From Lingula anatina (taxonomy: Eukaryota > Brachiopoda > Lingulata > Lingulida > Lingulidae), in contig NW_019775747.1 in the NCBI RefSeq assembly GCF_001039355.2, positions 448,752 to 512,751 on the forward strand: a stretch of DNA of 64,000 nt, written 5' to 3'. Below, in pieces: positions 1 to 15,300 of the stretch; the first letter of the stretch is position 1, and every line of letters begins with the position of its first letter. The notes under the pieces were generated by a model. It was not told where the DNA came from and ran no database searches. It was given only the letters and a program-made list of their open reading frames with translations. Both the position numbers and the translations under genes were made by a program.

Positions 1-2209
1 TGCAAGCGAGGTGGATTTCTAAGCGCGATCCGGATAACTTACCAGAATCGACACCTGTACAGATCTTACTGTGCATGTGTGCAGATAAGTGCGGGTATCT
101 ATGAACGCTGGTTTATTACTTTAGCGATTGCACCAAACGTATTTGGCGGTCACCACTCACTACAACATGAGGAAACAAACTTATTTTGCCACCTTATACT
201 TCTCAAGAATGCTGGAATGTCTTTTGAGTTGCATTTGTCGTCACAAATTTTTGTTGATATTTTAAGATTTCCTGTGCGGGGCATGCGCAAGTGTTCAAAA
301 CAGGAAGTTAAACCTGAAATTTTCAACGTGGGATTCGGATTCGCTTAGCGAGTGTGAACGCAATACCGAATCGGATTCCTTACGAAAAATCCGAATTATA
401 GAAATGCGCATTTTGGCAACTGTAGTGTGAACGGGGTATAAGTTGATTTATTGAAGTTGCCTCACGAGTGTTAATTTTGTCTAGTAATAAGTGCAGTCGT
501 AGGGCCCATTCCCAATGAATATATTGTTCTGTGTAAATCGATCCCACTCTGCAGGGACTCCTTTTGTTTTCAACAAACTCCTATAATCACCAGCTTTTCT
601 GTATTCTACTCTATGCCAGGAGGAGGCCAGTTAATCTTTTAATTTGATTGCACTCAGTGAGTTCCATCTAAGNAAACTGTAGTGTGAACGGGGTAATAGT
701 GTGTGTCAGCTGGTACAGGGTGCGTAAAAACATTTTGATCACCCTGCTTCATACATGAGTTCAGTGTCAATTTTCCAGTCCAGATGAACACCCAGACAAC
801 AAAACCTTGAGGTCTTCGTTCCAGCAGACCAGATATCTGGTCAGTGGACAAAGGGAGAAGTTAGTAAACAATACTGTCCACTTTAGCCTCTGAATCTCAG
901 GGTAGCCCACTGTTAGCCTCTCATACAATATGGACAGATAGATAAAAAGTTAAATTGTAATGAGATACACCACTGCTGCAGAAAAAATGTACAGTATAAT
1001 ACAACAGACTTATCAGAGGAAAACATGATTAAACAATGTAAGAAATGATTTATGGTAATTGTGCACCAACAAATGCACAAACGTATCACTACAACTTGGG
1101 ACACATGCAGTCAACATATTTTTCTGTGTATTTTGCCTGTGTCTTTAATATCTAACTTGCTCCCTTAGCAGACTTGCTGAAATCATTACAAGCTAGTACT
1201 AGTATGTTTAATGCAAAGTACCAGTATGCTTTCAGTTTTGATAGACAGACTCACATATGCATAATGTACAGTACAGAAGAGGGTGTGCTGTCTACAATGT
1301 TAGCACTGGCCCCAGGGTAAATACCAGTTAAACTGAAGCCAAGCCAGTAATTTTTTTGTAAATTTTTACAGTCCCTACCAACTGTTTCTGCTTCAGCCAA
1401 GTTATATTCTAAAACCTTTTTTAGCTTAAAAGGCCAGTGGGGTTACACATTGTGTATAGAATTTTTGAATTCACTGTATTTAGCCGTACTCCTACACCCA
1501 CATATATATCCAGTCAATGTGCCAACAGGTAGAAGGTGTGCCAAAGTTTAGAAACCAGCCATTGTGATGCACACAACATGACACAAAACTATCCCCACAT
1601 TGTGGCTTATGTCATTGTTGTGCACACCAACAACCACAAAATATAACCTTTCAAAATAAAATTTAAGTAAAAATATACAAATTCAATTACATTTTATAAT
1701 AGAACAAGCATCCAAACCTGTGGTATTGGCTCAATATTGATTAGCTCATCTTCAATGACAATAGCTTAATTATATCTATTAGGTTGTTTCTTCCTCTAAC
1801 ATTCATCGTATTGTACATCATGTCAGACACACCCACTTAATCTAGAATGCTATGCAGAAAATTTTGAAATATACTTACTAGTAGCACAGCAGGCAAACTG
1901 TTTATTCTGTATTCAATTTGGACTTCTTCACGACTGCCTACTAAATCCCTAAGTAGTACTGAATGACTCTCAGCACTTCACTTCTTCAATGCAATAATAT
2001 TTGCACAATACATTTTCATACTACTGGCAGGCACCAGGTACAGGGTGTGCAAAATACACATGTTTTGCATGCAGAGTTGCCGAATCTATGCAATGACACC
2101 TGAGGTCCTCTTGAAATAAATATTGTCAATTGCTTTTGTTTTTAAATAAGGTGTTATTCTAGGGATTATTATTAATGAACTATGCACTTAAACTTTAATT
2201 TTCATTGTA

Positions 2210-2266
2210 ACAAAAAAAACAAACAAACAAACAAACAAACAAACAAACAAACAAACAAAAAAAAAA
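2210..2266 (+). repeat. (AAAC)n microsatellite
   Basis: About ten CAAA units flanked by A-runs. Confidence 0.95.
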
Positions 2267-2550
2267 CACTGTCTTACCTTTGATCAATACAAAATGTTTG
2301 ATTCTTAAGCAATTTGGTACTTAAAAAAGAACTACCTCTCCTAGAGAGAGTCCATACACTGCCATTATGATTATAACATCATGACTGAAAATGAATTGAA
2401 CCCATACAAATGTCTATTGATTCCATGCAAGCCAGCCTATATATGCTCAAGGTGAATGACTAAGCTTACTGTAGTTGTCTGGGATTCACCCATGAATGAA
2501 TACAGACATAATATTGTGCTCCTTAAAAGTGCCTTTTTAATCAATTGTTT

Positions 2551-2558
<8 letters not shown>

Positions 2559-2588
<30 letters not shown>
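2559..2588 (+). repeat. Poly-T tract
   Basis: About 30 consecutive T; may be the A-tail of a minus-strand retroposon but nothing else supports that. Confidence 0.9.
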
Positions 2589-5500
2589 CAAAGCTGCCAT
2601 CTGGATAATGTACAAAAATGTAATCCATCAAGTGTCCATTTTTTATAAATAACTAACTAGATAATGTTTATGATGCAACTTTTACAAAAATGCAAACTTA
2701 ATTTAGAACAAGTGTCTCACTTTTCTGAATCAGTTGTTTTGAATTTAATTAAACTGACTTATTTTACACGTTACCTTATATATAATAATATAAACCAGTG
2801 TTAATATAAGAAATAACCACTGACTCAAGGTCAATAACTGTTCAATAAACCACTAAGATCCTCATTTTACAAGACTGAAGGGCTACTAATATTAAGCCTT
2901 CAGGAACATGCCACGGTCATGCCCTTGATATACTAACAAAAGAATGCTAGCAAATGCAAGCAATGCAAGTAAAATACTAGCACAGTCAACATACTAGCAC
3001 CAAAGAACTGGCCAAATTATATTAATTTCCTTCAATACAAAACATGTCAAAACCAATGCATCTCATACTAGTTGGCATATGTCATCAGAAATTCATATAG
3101 AACAACAATCAAATGATGTTGTTTTTTTAAAGATGATTAATTGATGCATATCCCTCTGACAGTGTTTTTCAAAGTGCTCAATTCTATCTAATATGACTTC
3201 CTTATGAGTAATTCTCAACATATAAGGATCAATTATCTATCAATATCATTTTATAACAACAAAATATATATACGAAAATGCATTGTCAAAACTATAAAAT
3301 TATCATGAAATATCACACAGTGACACTGTATAATACCTTATTTTCCAAATAAATAAACTTTCACAGCAATATCATTAATAATGGACCCCCTTCTGCTGAA
3401 CTCCAGTAGGAAGAAATTCACCTCAAAGCTGGAAGGCAGCAGTTGATTATGGGTACTTAGCATCTGGTTCAAAAGGTCCTTGATATATTTCTCCCTGGCA
3501 ATATGCTGAGTCTTTCAATCAGCAACCTTTAACTCCCAGTGACTGACCTTAAAATTACACTCAGGCAAATGGTTTATACATAATTCACACTAAGTGCTGG
3601 TAATGGACCAAATGGACATGTGGAAGCAAGCAGGCAAGTTCAAGTATGATGTGAAACATACTAGTAACTGGTTATAAAGCACTGCATAAATCAGAGCAAA
3701 TCTAATCACTGGTGTTCACTTGAGCTACCGATTCTCAATTGCACAAGGACTAAACATTCATGAAAATATAAAGGTGTTGGGTGCAGGTCTTTGCAAATGA
3801 TTCTTGTCTTAACCCATATCTAGCTGACAGAAAACAAATTTAATAACTTGTGTTTTTTTTTTTTTTTCAAGCCACCACATACCCCTGTATCTGCCTTGTT
3901 ATAAATTATAACCTTAATGAAGCTTCATAAGCAACAATTTGGGGGGTGGGGGTCTAATAGTCTCTAATAGTTCTATGAAACTTTTATTTGACCTTGTAAT
4001 ACCTATGCAAAGCATATGTAACAGACAGCTTTATTTACCTTTTTCCTCTCTCTCATCACACATCAAATAAATATATATAAATTCATTAATTAATAAGTGG
4101 ACACTATAGCTCAATGAATAAATTTCTTATTTCATATAAATTATTGTGTTAGGTGAGACACAATCATGGATGTGTACTTGTAACACCTAACACACTCAAA
4201 CTTTTTTGCTTCCAGTAATAAAAATTGACAGAAATGTGAATCATCTATGAGATGGAGGAAAGCACTAGATTAAAATGCACTGGCAATCAATCAAAATGTT
4301 CTTCAGCTAATGTATAAAGTGACTAGCAAATTCCATACCCAAGTACAGTTACAAGTGCAGTATACTGAGAATATGCTGACAAATGATACATTTCAATACC
4401 AGAAACCAGAAACTGGTTTTGTAGTTTTCACATTGCATATTCACATAGATTACCATTTTAGTAAGAAAGGCAAAAATATTTCTTCCAATAGATCATGTGA
4501 GTGACTGTTTTCAGTCATAAAGTAGGATTAGAATCAGAAATATATATAAATCAAATTCCGGAACTTACACTTAGCAACTAACCAATGTTGCAATCTCGTA
4601 CTGACACATTTCACTAGGTAATGACCTAGATGGACTGACCACCTGATGATTTGGTTAGTTGTTAAATGTAAGTCACAGTCTGATGCAAATATATCATGCT
4701 CACTAGGATGTTGAAATATATTTTCAAGAGACTGCTAATGCTATTCTATTTAAGTTATTGTCAGATGGTAAATATAAGTGCACAATGACTATGTCTGGTA
4801 AATATTTTTTATTAATCTTCTTATAAGAAGAAAAGGAAATTTATATTAATAAGCATTAAAATAATAATAATAATAATAAAACAAAAAAGGCAAATGCCAC
4901 TATTATTGCTATTTATAATGGCAAGAATAATTTTAATAACTTGAAAAGAAAAGTGGTGGCAAGAGACACCTAAGAGAAAATCCAAATGGCACGAACTTGA
5001 GTCATATTTGTTATTTCTTATACATATTTCTTTATTATGATTAATTACTATTATTTTTTAAGAAACTCAAAATTTGTCTAGGTTAATTCTTTTCACATTT
5101 CATATCATGTAATGTGATAAAAAAAATTAACATAATTAATTTCAGAACACCAGGCAACTTAAGTGAAGCAAATGCATAAGCAAATCGTCAGCTTTCTTGT
5201 GAAATGAAATTAATAAATTTGTTAAGACGTGAGCAGCATTGATGTGTTATGTCATAAGCGTGTCTTACTGTCGCTGTTTCTGGATTTTCTCTGTCGATTT
5301 CATATGGTCTCAGTGTTCTCCTAAAATACTTACATATTGGTGAACAGCATTTTTAGTGCCTCAGCAATATTTCACTTGTTGGATTTACTTTCCCTATGCG
5401 GTTAATTTGATTTGACCAGGTGAAATGGTTCTACCTTTGAAGGCCGTATCTAGGTATCACTGACAAGTTCAAAACCTTGCAGAGCTAATATAAAATTTGA

Positions 5501-5767
5501 AGCCGCAGATTTTTGTAACAGGAGTTAATTTGTAAACCATGATATTAGTTTCGAATATGTGTATTTCCCAAACGAGTTACACTTTTGAAATAATAAATTA
5601 TGAAAGTTGGTGAATAAGATCCATATCTCACAAATTGTTTAAAAGGCCCAAGAAGCAGTGATTTTAATATCACTGCTATAAGGAGCCAGGTGCCCGTCTG
5701 AGGCTGTCACGTGATTTTCAGGCATCAGGGAAGTTCAGTCTTCGGGAAGTTGATCGTCAGTGACAAA

Positions 5768-8700
5768 ATGGCGACGAGAGACTTATGGAGGCTGTGTGCA
5801 GACTGGCTGATACGATGCGAGATTTTACCCCGGGATCATCGCGTGATGTTCCCCAATGCCGAAATATTCGATTTAGCACAGACTCTTCGAGACGGGGTTT
5901 TACTCTGTCATCTTCTGAACACTCTGAGTCCCGGAGCCGTGGACATGAAAGATTTTAGTCAGCGTCCACAGATGTCCCAGGTAAGTATTTAATAAGTCCC
6001 ATTTCCTGGTTGAATCTCGGACATTTTTTCGATAACTGTAGACTCTTTTTAAAATCTAATCACCCTACTTTGTTGTCACATTACTACATGTAAATGATGT
6101 GTGAAAATAGAAAAGAGATCATCCTTAAAATGTTTCAGATGCATACTCTTAAGTTTGCACGTCGCAAATTCTTAAGGTTCACCAAAGATAACCACACATA
6201 CTTTAATGATGTTGTTACTCTTATGTGAAAATGGCTCTCCTTATGTAGGGCTTAAGTTGACTGACTAAACCTTGTTTCTATGTAGCTGCAAAGTGGAACT
6301 GAAAAAGTTGAATGTTATGTTGTACTAAATTATAAGTAAAAGAGTAGTACAGTAGTGATAAGTGGTTAACCACTGTCCATGCAAGGGTCAGTTTAAGCAC
6401 TTGCTAGGGAAAATGCACCTATAGTTTTTTTAAGTTAAAGTAATTTGCTTCCATATCATTTTACTGTTAATCACTCATTCCACAATTAAACTTTACATTC
6501 CTAATATCACTTGTCATCATCGTCCCTCCCCCCCCCCCCCAATCCCCACTACACAGTAATAAGATTTTATGTATAATGTTACAACTTGGGATATAAGAAT
6601 TACTATTGGGGATGTACACACTGTCTATTTTTTTACACATATATGTTTAAGCACAACAACGTTTTAGTAAAAATGACTTTTTTCACTGTTGATATTGTGA
6701 GAAATTTTGTTTTTGTTCCAGTTTTTATGCTTAAAGAATATTAGGACTTTCCTGCAGACATGCAAGAACAAATTTGGACTGAGAGAGTCGGATCTTTTTG
6801 ACTCCTATGATTTGTTTGATGTCAAAGATTTTGCAAAGGTAAGATTATAATTTCAGAAAAAAATAGATATAAAGTCCATTTGACTCTGTTGTGATTGCTA
6901 CACATTTTGCTCATTGTTGCTAAACATATTGTATTTTTGTTATCTTCCTGAAGTACACATACAACAATCTGCAAAATTGTGGTGTCCATAAGATAGAAAA
7001 GATGAAAATTGTTTTACTTTACTGAACGGGAATAACTAAAAAGAAGAATTCAATTTAGTTTTTGAAATCACAATAATCTCTTTAAAATTTGACCTCTTTT
7101 GTGCAGTCTTTGTAAATACTGATTAGCTTATTATGATGCTACATTATTCGTGGTTTGTTAAGTTCACAATTTTGCTTAAAACTGCATCAGAATTTTAAAG
7201 TGTACTGCAGTGCTATATGGAATATTTATGAAAGTTAAAACGTTTACATGACTTAAATGTTCATGTAGCTACATAATGAATGAATGAATTATTATGGTTT
7301 AGGTGATGTGTGAAAAAAAGGAAGAAAAGGGGGAGAATAAATCACTGGAAAAAGAATTACCCATGTAACTAGAAAATTAAACCTTTTCTTTCATTATTCA
7401 GAATCTTCTTCCAAAGTACTGTTTATTGAATGGGCCATAAATCTGTAAAATTGCAGATCTGGTGGTTTGAATGTAGAACTTTCTAAATTGTAAGGGCTGT
7501 GGAAAACCTTGTTTCTTCTGTAGAGCTGCTTTAAGAACTCATTTATTTAATTGTTGTTGTTTTCAATGGAAACAATTTTATACTTTTTATCAATATTATC
7601 ATGTAGCTGAGATTATAACTCGAATACGATACTATTATTTGTCTTATATTAACAAAAAGAAAAAAAGCCTCACTGTTCATGGTAATGCTAACTTTAAGGC
7701 TAGGGCAAAGATGGGAAATGAATTGATGCATTTCATAGGTTATTTTTATCAAAAGCTGTATTTAGTGTTGCTTACTTTCTGGCCAGGGCAAAGATGGGAA
7801 ATGAATTGATGGGTTTAATAGGTTATTTTTATCAAAAGCATCCTGGTTAATAGGGCTGTGCCCCAGTGATAAATGTGCAGTAATAGGTTGTTGCAGACCA
7901 TCAGTGTAGCTTTTAAGGCAGCTGTCTAGGAATAAGTCTTAAAACAGGGAAAATGAATATTGGTCTCTTGGAAGGTTTTCATCCTTTTTATATTGAAATG
8001 GAAATTGCTAGCTTGTACAAATATTCAAACACAGAGAAGATACCTGGGGAGTTGGTATATTGAAGGGTAGGGGTTAAGGTCCTTTTGTCGTGTTTGTTTG
8101 TTTGTTCCCATCTCTGTTATTTATAAATAAAGCATCAGGAAGCAGAATTTTGCAGAATGTTCTAGTTTGAATGAATGATGCTTGGAATGTCATTGAAAAG
8201 CAAAACTCAAATGTTTATTTTAAATTAAATACATTTTATGTCAATGTCTAAGGTAAATATTTCCAATTTCTATCTATAGAGCTATAAAAGATACATCACA
8301 GTTTTTATCTAAATTGTTTCAAATGCCTGTGTCAGCTGAGTTATCAAACATATAGATATTGAATCTATTAATTTTAAGTAATTTTTATGGAGACTGACAT
8401 GTCTTCAGAAATTTTTTCATATGACGGAAATGTAAACTTGGAAGAATATCGATATTAGAGAATCTGATATGTTTTTGATGGCAAAATAAACCCAGGCAAG
8501 CACTTTGTTAATGGTGTATAATTTGTCTGTTAATGAGAGTGGTAAGTTTGATAACACAGATAAAAGCATCTCCATTCTTAACACTCCCCCTGTATGAGTA
8601 TCTATTAAAACATTCATTTGTTCTATATATAGAAAAAATATTTCACCACACGCCATGCAAAGGCACTCACATATGTAGCCCCCCATACTTCTTTTAAGTA

Positions 8701-9397
8701 CAGTGCAGATTTATAAATAAACAGCCTGCACAAATCTGAGATTTTAGTACCTGAATATTGATATACCTTGATGATTATAAATGTTTTTGTATATATGGCA
8801 TGTTGAATTTTCACACATGTGCCATGTAAAAATGTTCCTACATATGCCAAGTAAAATGTAGATTATATATATTTACGGTAAATTGAATTGAACAAATTGG
8901 AATATGCACGAGCATTGCCATATTAGTAACAGAATGCAGATTCATTCATGTTTTCATTGTTTCAAATGAATAGCTCAACAATAACCCCCCCCCCCCCCAC
9001 CCAAAAAATAAATAAATAAATAAAAAATAAAAGAAATAAAAAAAAAAGATGTAAAAGTACAATTTCAGGATCTTAACACATTGATTTAATTACATGATAC
9101 ATCTTTTTACATTTCAAGAAAAGAATATAATAAAACTCTCTTGTAGTAAATTGGTTTTGATAGATGATTACAGTATGGTTATGGAAAAGTGTTAAATAGG
9201 GGATAATTCTGTGGAAATTTTCCAAAACAAATGAATTTTACATGGTCATGAAATTCATGTCAGTATTTACACTTGATGAACTCAAACAATTATATGTTAA
9301 AACTGTTTAAACAGTGTTGATTCTGTTTTATTTTCCAGGTTCTTAACACACTGTCCAAGTTGTCCAAGTCGGAGTTGGCTTTAGCATCAGGCATAGA
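5768..9397 (+). CDS. vav: Vav exons 1-3: calponin-homology (CH) domain
   Basis: Three exons (5768-5980, 6722-6838, 9339-9397) encode residues 1 to about 130. The CH domain begins almost at the start Met ([10 protein letters not shown], then [12 protein letters not shown]) and continues with [11 protein letters not shown] and [16 protein letters not shown], which match the Vav CH domain motif by motif. In Vav proteins this domain helps autoinhibition by packing against the DH/acidic/C1 core. Exons 1 and 2 end in phase 0; exon 3 ends after two bases of a Glu codon (GA), which the next exon completes. Intron 2 (about 2.5 kb) and intron 3 (about 6.4 kb) are long and repeat-rich. Confidence 0.95.
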
Positions 9398-12300
9398 GTA
9401 AGTATACTTAGATGACTGCTATTGTTTATAAGATGCTAGTTAGCATATCTGGGCATTGGCAAGTGGAATTATTATTTTCTACAAAAAGTCTGTGTTTTTG
9501 GAAACCATTTTAACAACTCTGGTTTTGAAGCATTTATTAATACTGGCATAAAAGATAAAGATTATGCCACCTTTGAAAATATTCTAAAGATCCAAAAACA
9601 ATGTGCAAATGACCTGAAAATAGCATTTTCCTAGTGCAAGGAGTACACGAGGATAGTTTGACAAAACCTACTAGAATGATAAGTGTATGTTATATAGGCA
9701 TACCCCTGGAAAGAAAACAACCTGACTAGTACAAGTGTCTATTTTCCTGGTACTAGTTACTGGATGATATATTTCCCAAGGGATGAAATAGCTACTTATG
9801 CTGCATGTGGTTTCATTGCTGGTAACCTTTGGTTTGTATTTGGTGTAATGCAGTTTATACCTTGTGTGTATCAGATAAAATAAATGTAGTACAGATAGCC
9901 ATAAAAACTCTTTAAAATAATACAGGGGAAAATCTTATCTTAGTGGTGGGTCATACCCTGTGCTGAGAAACCTAAAATGCAGATATTGGATGCCATAGAT
10001 AAAGTTGAGGTTAAAGTCTTCAAGTAACCATTCGCAATATAAATTACATATACTGCGAGAAAGAGCAAAAAAGAAAGATGTCCAACTGTATTCCAAGACT
10101 AACATTAAATGTCCTTGAGAGAGATTGCTCCCCTGCCTTAGTGAATAAAAAGCTATTTGGTAAAGGATAGATGGGGTTGTTGGACAGACAGAGACAGACT
10201 GAGAAATGGACAGACACTGCCAAACTGAGATCAAAAGAGCAAGAAAGAAATAGTGCATTGGAAAGAAATGGATCAATTAATGAATGGATAAGTTCAGTGT
10301 ATTCTGTCTTGGAATTTCACAGCAAATCGAATCTTCCTTTTAAAAAAGTCAGTTTTTTTTCTTCTCTCACATCATTGATTGACCTGTCCGTGCACCTGAA
10401 TAAGATGTTTGTAGCATTTCTAATCAAATGATTTAGTTGTAAATGTTCACATTTAGACGGCTTTAAGTCTTCCTGGTATTTTTACAAGACGTGCAGAAAC
10501 TGAAATGGTTTCAATTTCATTTCTAAACAAGAAACCGATAGCAAAATTTTGTAACAGGGCCATCCCCCCTATAATATAAAATGATATCAGGTGATGCCTT
10601 ATGGATAAAATTTTTTATTTGAGATGTGTTATCAATTATAAGATCTGAATTGGTAAAGAGAGTCAAGAAGCTTTACAGGATAAAATTTTGAATTTTCAAA
10701 TTTAGACTGCCGTAAGTCTTCCTGCAATTTTTACAAGACGCGCAGAATCTAAAATGATCTCATTTTCATTTCCAAAGAAGAAACTTTTAGCAAAAATATA
10801 TGACATGGCCAGACCCCCCCCCCCCCCCCCCCCCCTTTAGAAAATTTGGCAAGGTGCTAATGCTAGGGATCTGTAAGGTTCCAAGGCCCAGGAGAAAATT
10901 ATCACATAAGTTATGCTTTGGATAAACTTTTATCTGAGAGGTGTTATCATTTGTGAGATCTGAATTGGTAAAGAAAATCCAGAAGCTTTGCAAGATTAAA
11001 ATACAACTTTGGGGCATTTTCAAACATGTGCATTGTGAAAGATACCTTCAAAACAAATAGATTGATAAAAGAAAGAATTTATTTGATGTAGTCATTTTAG
11101 CAATGTCAGCCTTTGAAAGCATACTGGTAAATTATACTGAGATGCACTGGCCTAATAACATTGCAATTTCCTGATGTACAGGAAGACCCCATCCACACTG
11201 ACAACTTGTAACTTATAAATGGAGATATGTTTGGTGGCAAGAGACAAAAAAAAAATTCTTTTTTTGGAGGGTGGGGTGGCAACAACTTAGGATAGATATA
11301 AAAAATCCACACTTGTGATGTGGAGGAAACCCACCAAGGTAGTTGGTTTCTTATAAACAATCTGTAATAACCCCAAGGTGTCTCATTGTAAAAGTATTTT
11401 AATTTTCAAGTCAAGAAGTCATCAATGGGTAACTTTTCCTATTTTCTTATTAGATTGTGTCTTACTGTGTTACCCTCTGCCCCTTACCGCCCCCAACCCC
11501 CATTGCCTTCTGATACTATTAAAAACAAGTTACAATGTGTTATGAACAAATGTCCTTTGAAAAAAATGAACCCAGCTGATGAAATGGACTGATAATGACA
11601 CTCACTATATCACAGGCAAATTGCAATAGTGTGCCCTAGATTTAAAAGCCTTAAAGGGATAATAACTCCTCGTTTTAGCCAAAAAATGAATTTTCCTGGA
11701 GTTAACAACAATTTCCCCATACTTACCAATGGTTAATGAATTCGTTTTTACATTCAAAGTTAGTCCCTGTTTTTTTTTTTTTTTTTTTCTAAAAAGTTTG
11801 GTTTTTGGTTAAAATCTCTTGAGAGATTATAACAGAGTATAGCCATTAATGGAGGTCATGTGGTCTGAAGACAAGCTCAGATATCAGAATAATAGCTATA
11901 ACTGCCGTTTTGTGCTAAAACAGAATATATTATATTTCTATGAGTTATTCACAATGTTTTTATTGTGAAATATAGATCTCATACAAAGAGTTATTATCCT
12001 TTTAATATTAGAACTATTATATACTCAAAGTATGACTTTTAATGATCCACTCAAGTCAGTCCTAAGTGATCCTTGTCTGACCACACCATCATCTGATTGG
12101 GTGGATTTATATGAATAATAGTCTCAGAGAGACAGGATATGAAAATATCTATCCTGCGCCACCCAATGTTGAAATTGTTTATAAAATTCCTGACATGATT
12201 GAACTTTTTTATCACATGATTGTGGTTGTATACCACCATCCCGTAGCATTTGTTTTTCATTAAAGAGGGTGGTCTGTGTCACTTGGTATCAAAATTTATG

Positions 12301-15300
12301 AAACACATCATTTCTTTATTAAATTGTGTATATTGTACAGTGTTCCTACGAGCATAATATATGTTCCAAGGTAAAATAATCTTGTTGGAGGAAAATATAT
12401 TGTTTTTATTTGTTCTTGCATTCAGATGCTCAGTGTTCTAGAATTTTTATCAAATTGAAACTTAAATTCACCTGAGTGTATGACAATTTTCTTTCATTTT
12501 CTTTTTTCTTTTATTATAGTTATTAAAAGAGTGATGTATTTTTTCTTAGTGTTGAGTCCCATATACTGTCCTTTTAAGAACTTTCTTCCCAGCAGACCTG
12601 CAGTAATCTTTTACACAGCCCTTGAGATATGTGAAATATGCAGGAAATGTTTACCCTCCTGGCCGATGCTGGGTTGATCTAAAAATTTATAACCAAATGA
12701 GAAACAAAATGGAGTGTTATAGTAATTTAGGTACATTTAATTTGTTGTTAGATAGGTCTTTTTGGCAAGTTGAAAGGTGAATTTTCATACCTTGACATAT
12801 ATTTGATGTACTTCATGATACATGTAGCTTATATCATGAGATTTGTTAGGGGCTTGCCAGACCTAGAATAATAACAGCCTTAATGAAATGATCCTAAAGA
12901 AGTTGCTTTGGATATTACGTATTAGGCACTCCTCATAACTTATATGTTTTGACAGTTGTTTTTTCTGGTACCTCAGCACATGTTAAGATGTTATTTTTAC
13001 GATGATAGGGAGCCTAATAAGCATGATCGTTCTTCTTATGGGTGCAACGTCAAGAAATGGGAGGCTGGATGAGAAGGTTCCGTAATGAAATATCAATCTA
13101 CATAAAGAAAAGAAAAAAAAGGTGACAGCATTGTTTGTTTATTTGATATTCAAATTCAAATGAGACACATTATATATATATATAACCATGTTAAATGGCT
13201 TCCTTTCCCCACATGAATAAAACAAGATTGCAAAGAGAGTAAGGCAAGCTGGTAGACAGACAGAGACTCGGACAGAATGACCAACCGATAGACAGACAGA
13301 CAGGGAACGGGATATTCACAAGAGAGGTCTGGTTGGAGAGTAACTGTTTCTGCTTTTTACTTCCTGGTGCAAGTTCATTTTCTTTTTTGCATACGATGTT
13401 TAAATACACAAACAATCCGTCTTGAGTAAACAAACTGTGTGTGTTTTAGAATGACATTATCACGATTAATTGGGTTATATATACAAGAACACACTCCGGA
13501 TGTTTTTTGATAACCGTCATGTGAAAAAAAAAGATTTCCAAAAACACAGTCTAAAAATAAAGAGCCCAGTGTTATACCAGTGAGGAAGTAAATATGTTTG
13601 GATACATAAGTGGGCAATTTACCATTGCCCACCCTTTTTATGAAAAGAATAATGAGAGAATTAAGAGCCCTATTTAGTTCTGTGTTATCATCATAATTTT
13701 CAATTTAAGTGAAGTATTTCTAAAAATGTTAGTTTTATTTTATTATTTGTGTGTGAGCATTACTTATGTGCAGAAGAACTAAAGATTTTTTAAACAATCT
13801 GGGAAATAAGATTATAAAATGAAAAATTTCAATTACTGATTGAGGTTGAAATGTTGAATGGTGTCTCTGACTTTCATTTGCTATAGAAAATTTCATAAAT
13901 ATATGAATTTTGAAATGGTGATTGAACTGTTAAATCTAGTTTGATTTTAATTTTTTAACTTAATAAATTTTAATTCCTTTCATATTCAAAGATCATGTGC
14001 CTTTTTTAATTGCTGAAGCTTATTTCAGCCATTGTTCTTGAGAGATTGTACTCATTTAAAGATTTAAAGTTTATGATTACTGAAACTTCTGGATACAGCT
14101 CAAATTGCACTTTTTTTGTGGAATGCCCTAAAATTACTTTGCGATGAACATTTATATTTAGAATTTATGACCAAGGCTAGATTATTTGATTTTGCATGCT
14201 GTTGCTTGGTTACTAAGCATACACATAAGTGTTTTGGTAAGGATCATCTTATGACTTTTCGTTACATGGAAATTCTTGCCCTGATTTGGAAATGGAATGT
14301 CAGCTGCCTCCTTCAGAACAGCTCTCCCTTACTGGCCTGTACCACATCCCTCCCTTAATACCCTGTACCACATATCTCCCTTACTGGCCTGTACCACATC
14401 CCTCCCTTAATACCCTGTACCACAACTCTCCCTTACTGGCCTGTACCACAACTCTCCCTTACTGGCCTGTACCACAACCCTCCCTTACTGCCCTGCACCA
14501 CAACCCTCCCTTACTACCCTGTACCACAACCTTCCCTTACTGCCCTGTACCACAACCCTTCCTTACTGCCCTGTACCACAATCCTTCCTTACTACCCTGT
14601 ACCACAACTCTCCCTTACTGGCCTGTACCACAACCCTTCCTTACTGCCCTGTACCACAACCCTTCCTTACTGCCCTGCACCACAACCCTTCCTTACTGCC
14701 CCTGTTCCACATCCCTCCCTTACTGCCCCTGTGCCACAACCCTTCCTTACTGTCCTGTACCACAACCCTCCCTTACTACCTTATATAACAGCCTTCTCTT
14801 AGTAATGCCTTGTACCAAAACCCTACCATAGTATACTGCAGCATTATTGCCCCATACACTATCCAGCTGCAATCATCTACATTCTGCACTATGCAAACTT
14901 AAAATTACCATTTTGGCATACAGTACTGCACCTTGTCCAGGCATTCATTATATACTGAAAATTGCTCTTTCTTGACTTCCTGAGGTTCACCATCCTTCAA
15001 ATTAAAAAGGAAAAAATACTTTAAAAACTGTTTTTGTGCAGGCCCCCCCACTCCCCCCCCCCGACCCCTTTCAGGTCCATGACTGCCCACCATGATCCTT
15101 TTGCTCCATTTCCAGATAACTTGGGCTTTTTGCTTTACACCTCTTTTGCTTTTCCTTTATTTTTAGTGGGTTTCCACAGGATAATTCCTCCATTCAAGTT
15201 GAGCATGATTATTACAATACTTTGGAAGAGCTTGCAACGTAAGTCAGCATGTGGATGATATGGTGACTGGTCATCAGAAAGCTGAATTTCAACATACTAG

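Larger units (their letters stand above)
1..5767. other. Intergenic region upstream of Vav
   Basis: No gene is recognisable on either strand; the short open frames have no family resemblance or splice context. The stretch is AT-rich, with an (AAAC)n microsatellite, poly-T tracts and an (AAT)n tract near 4861-4880. A 21-base string (AACTGTAGTGTGAACGGGGTA) occurs at about 418 and again just after the single 'n' at 672, so that n may mark a contig join. The last 100 bases before 5768 become less AT-rich and probably hold the Vav 5'UTR; no TATA box is evident. Confidence 0.6.

Noticed and set aside
13375-13632. Minus-strand open frame repeated nearly identically at 16061-16330
   Set aside because: Apparent conservation comes from the haplotype-like duplication of the intron block, not from selection on a protein.
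14286-14831. 181-residue Pro/Leu/Tyr-rich open frame (and its partners at 16993-17484 and 17192-17455)
   Set aside because: It is the translation of a 26-bp minisatellite open in every forward frame, lying inside a Vav intron, with no splice or family evidence.
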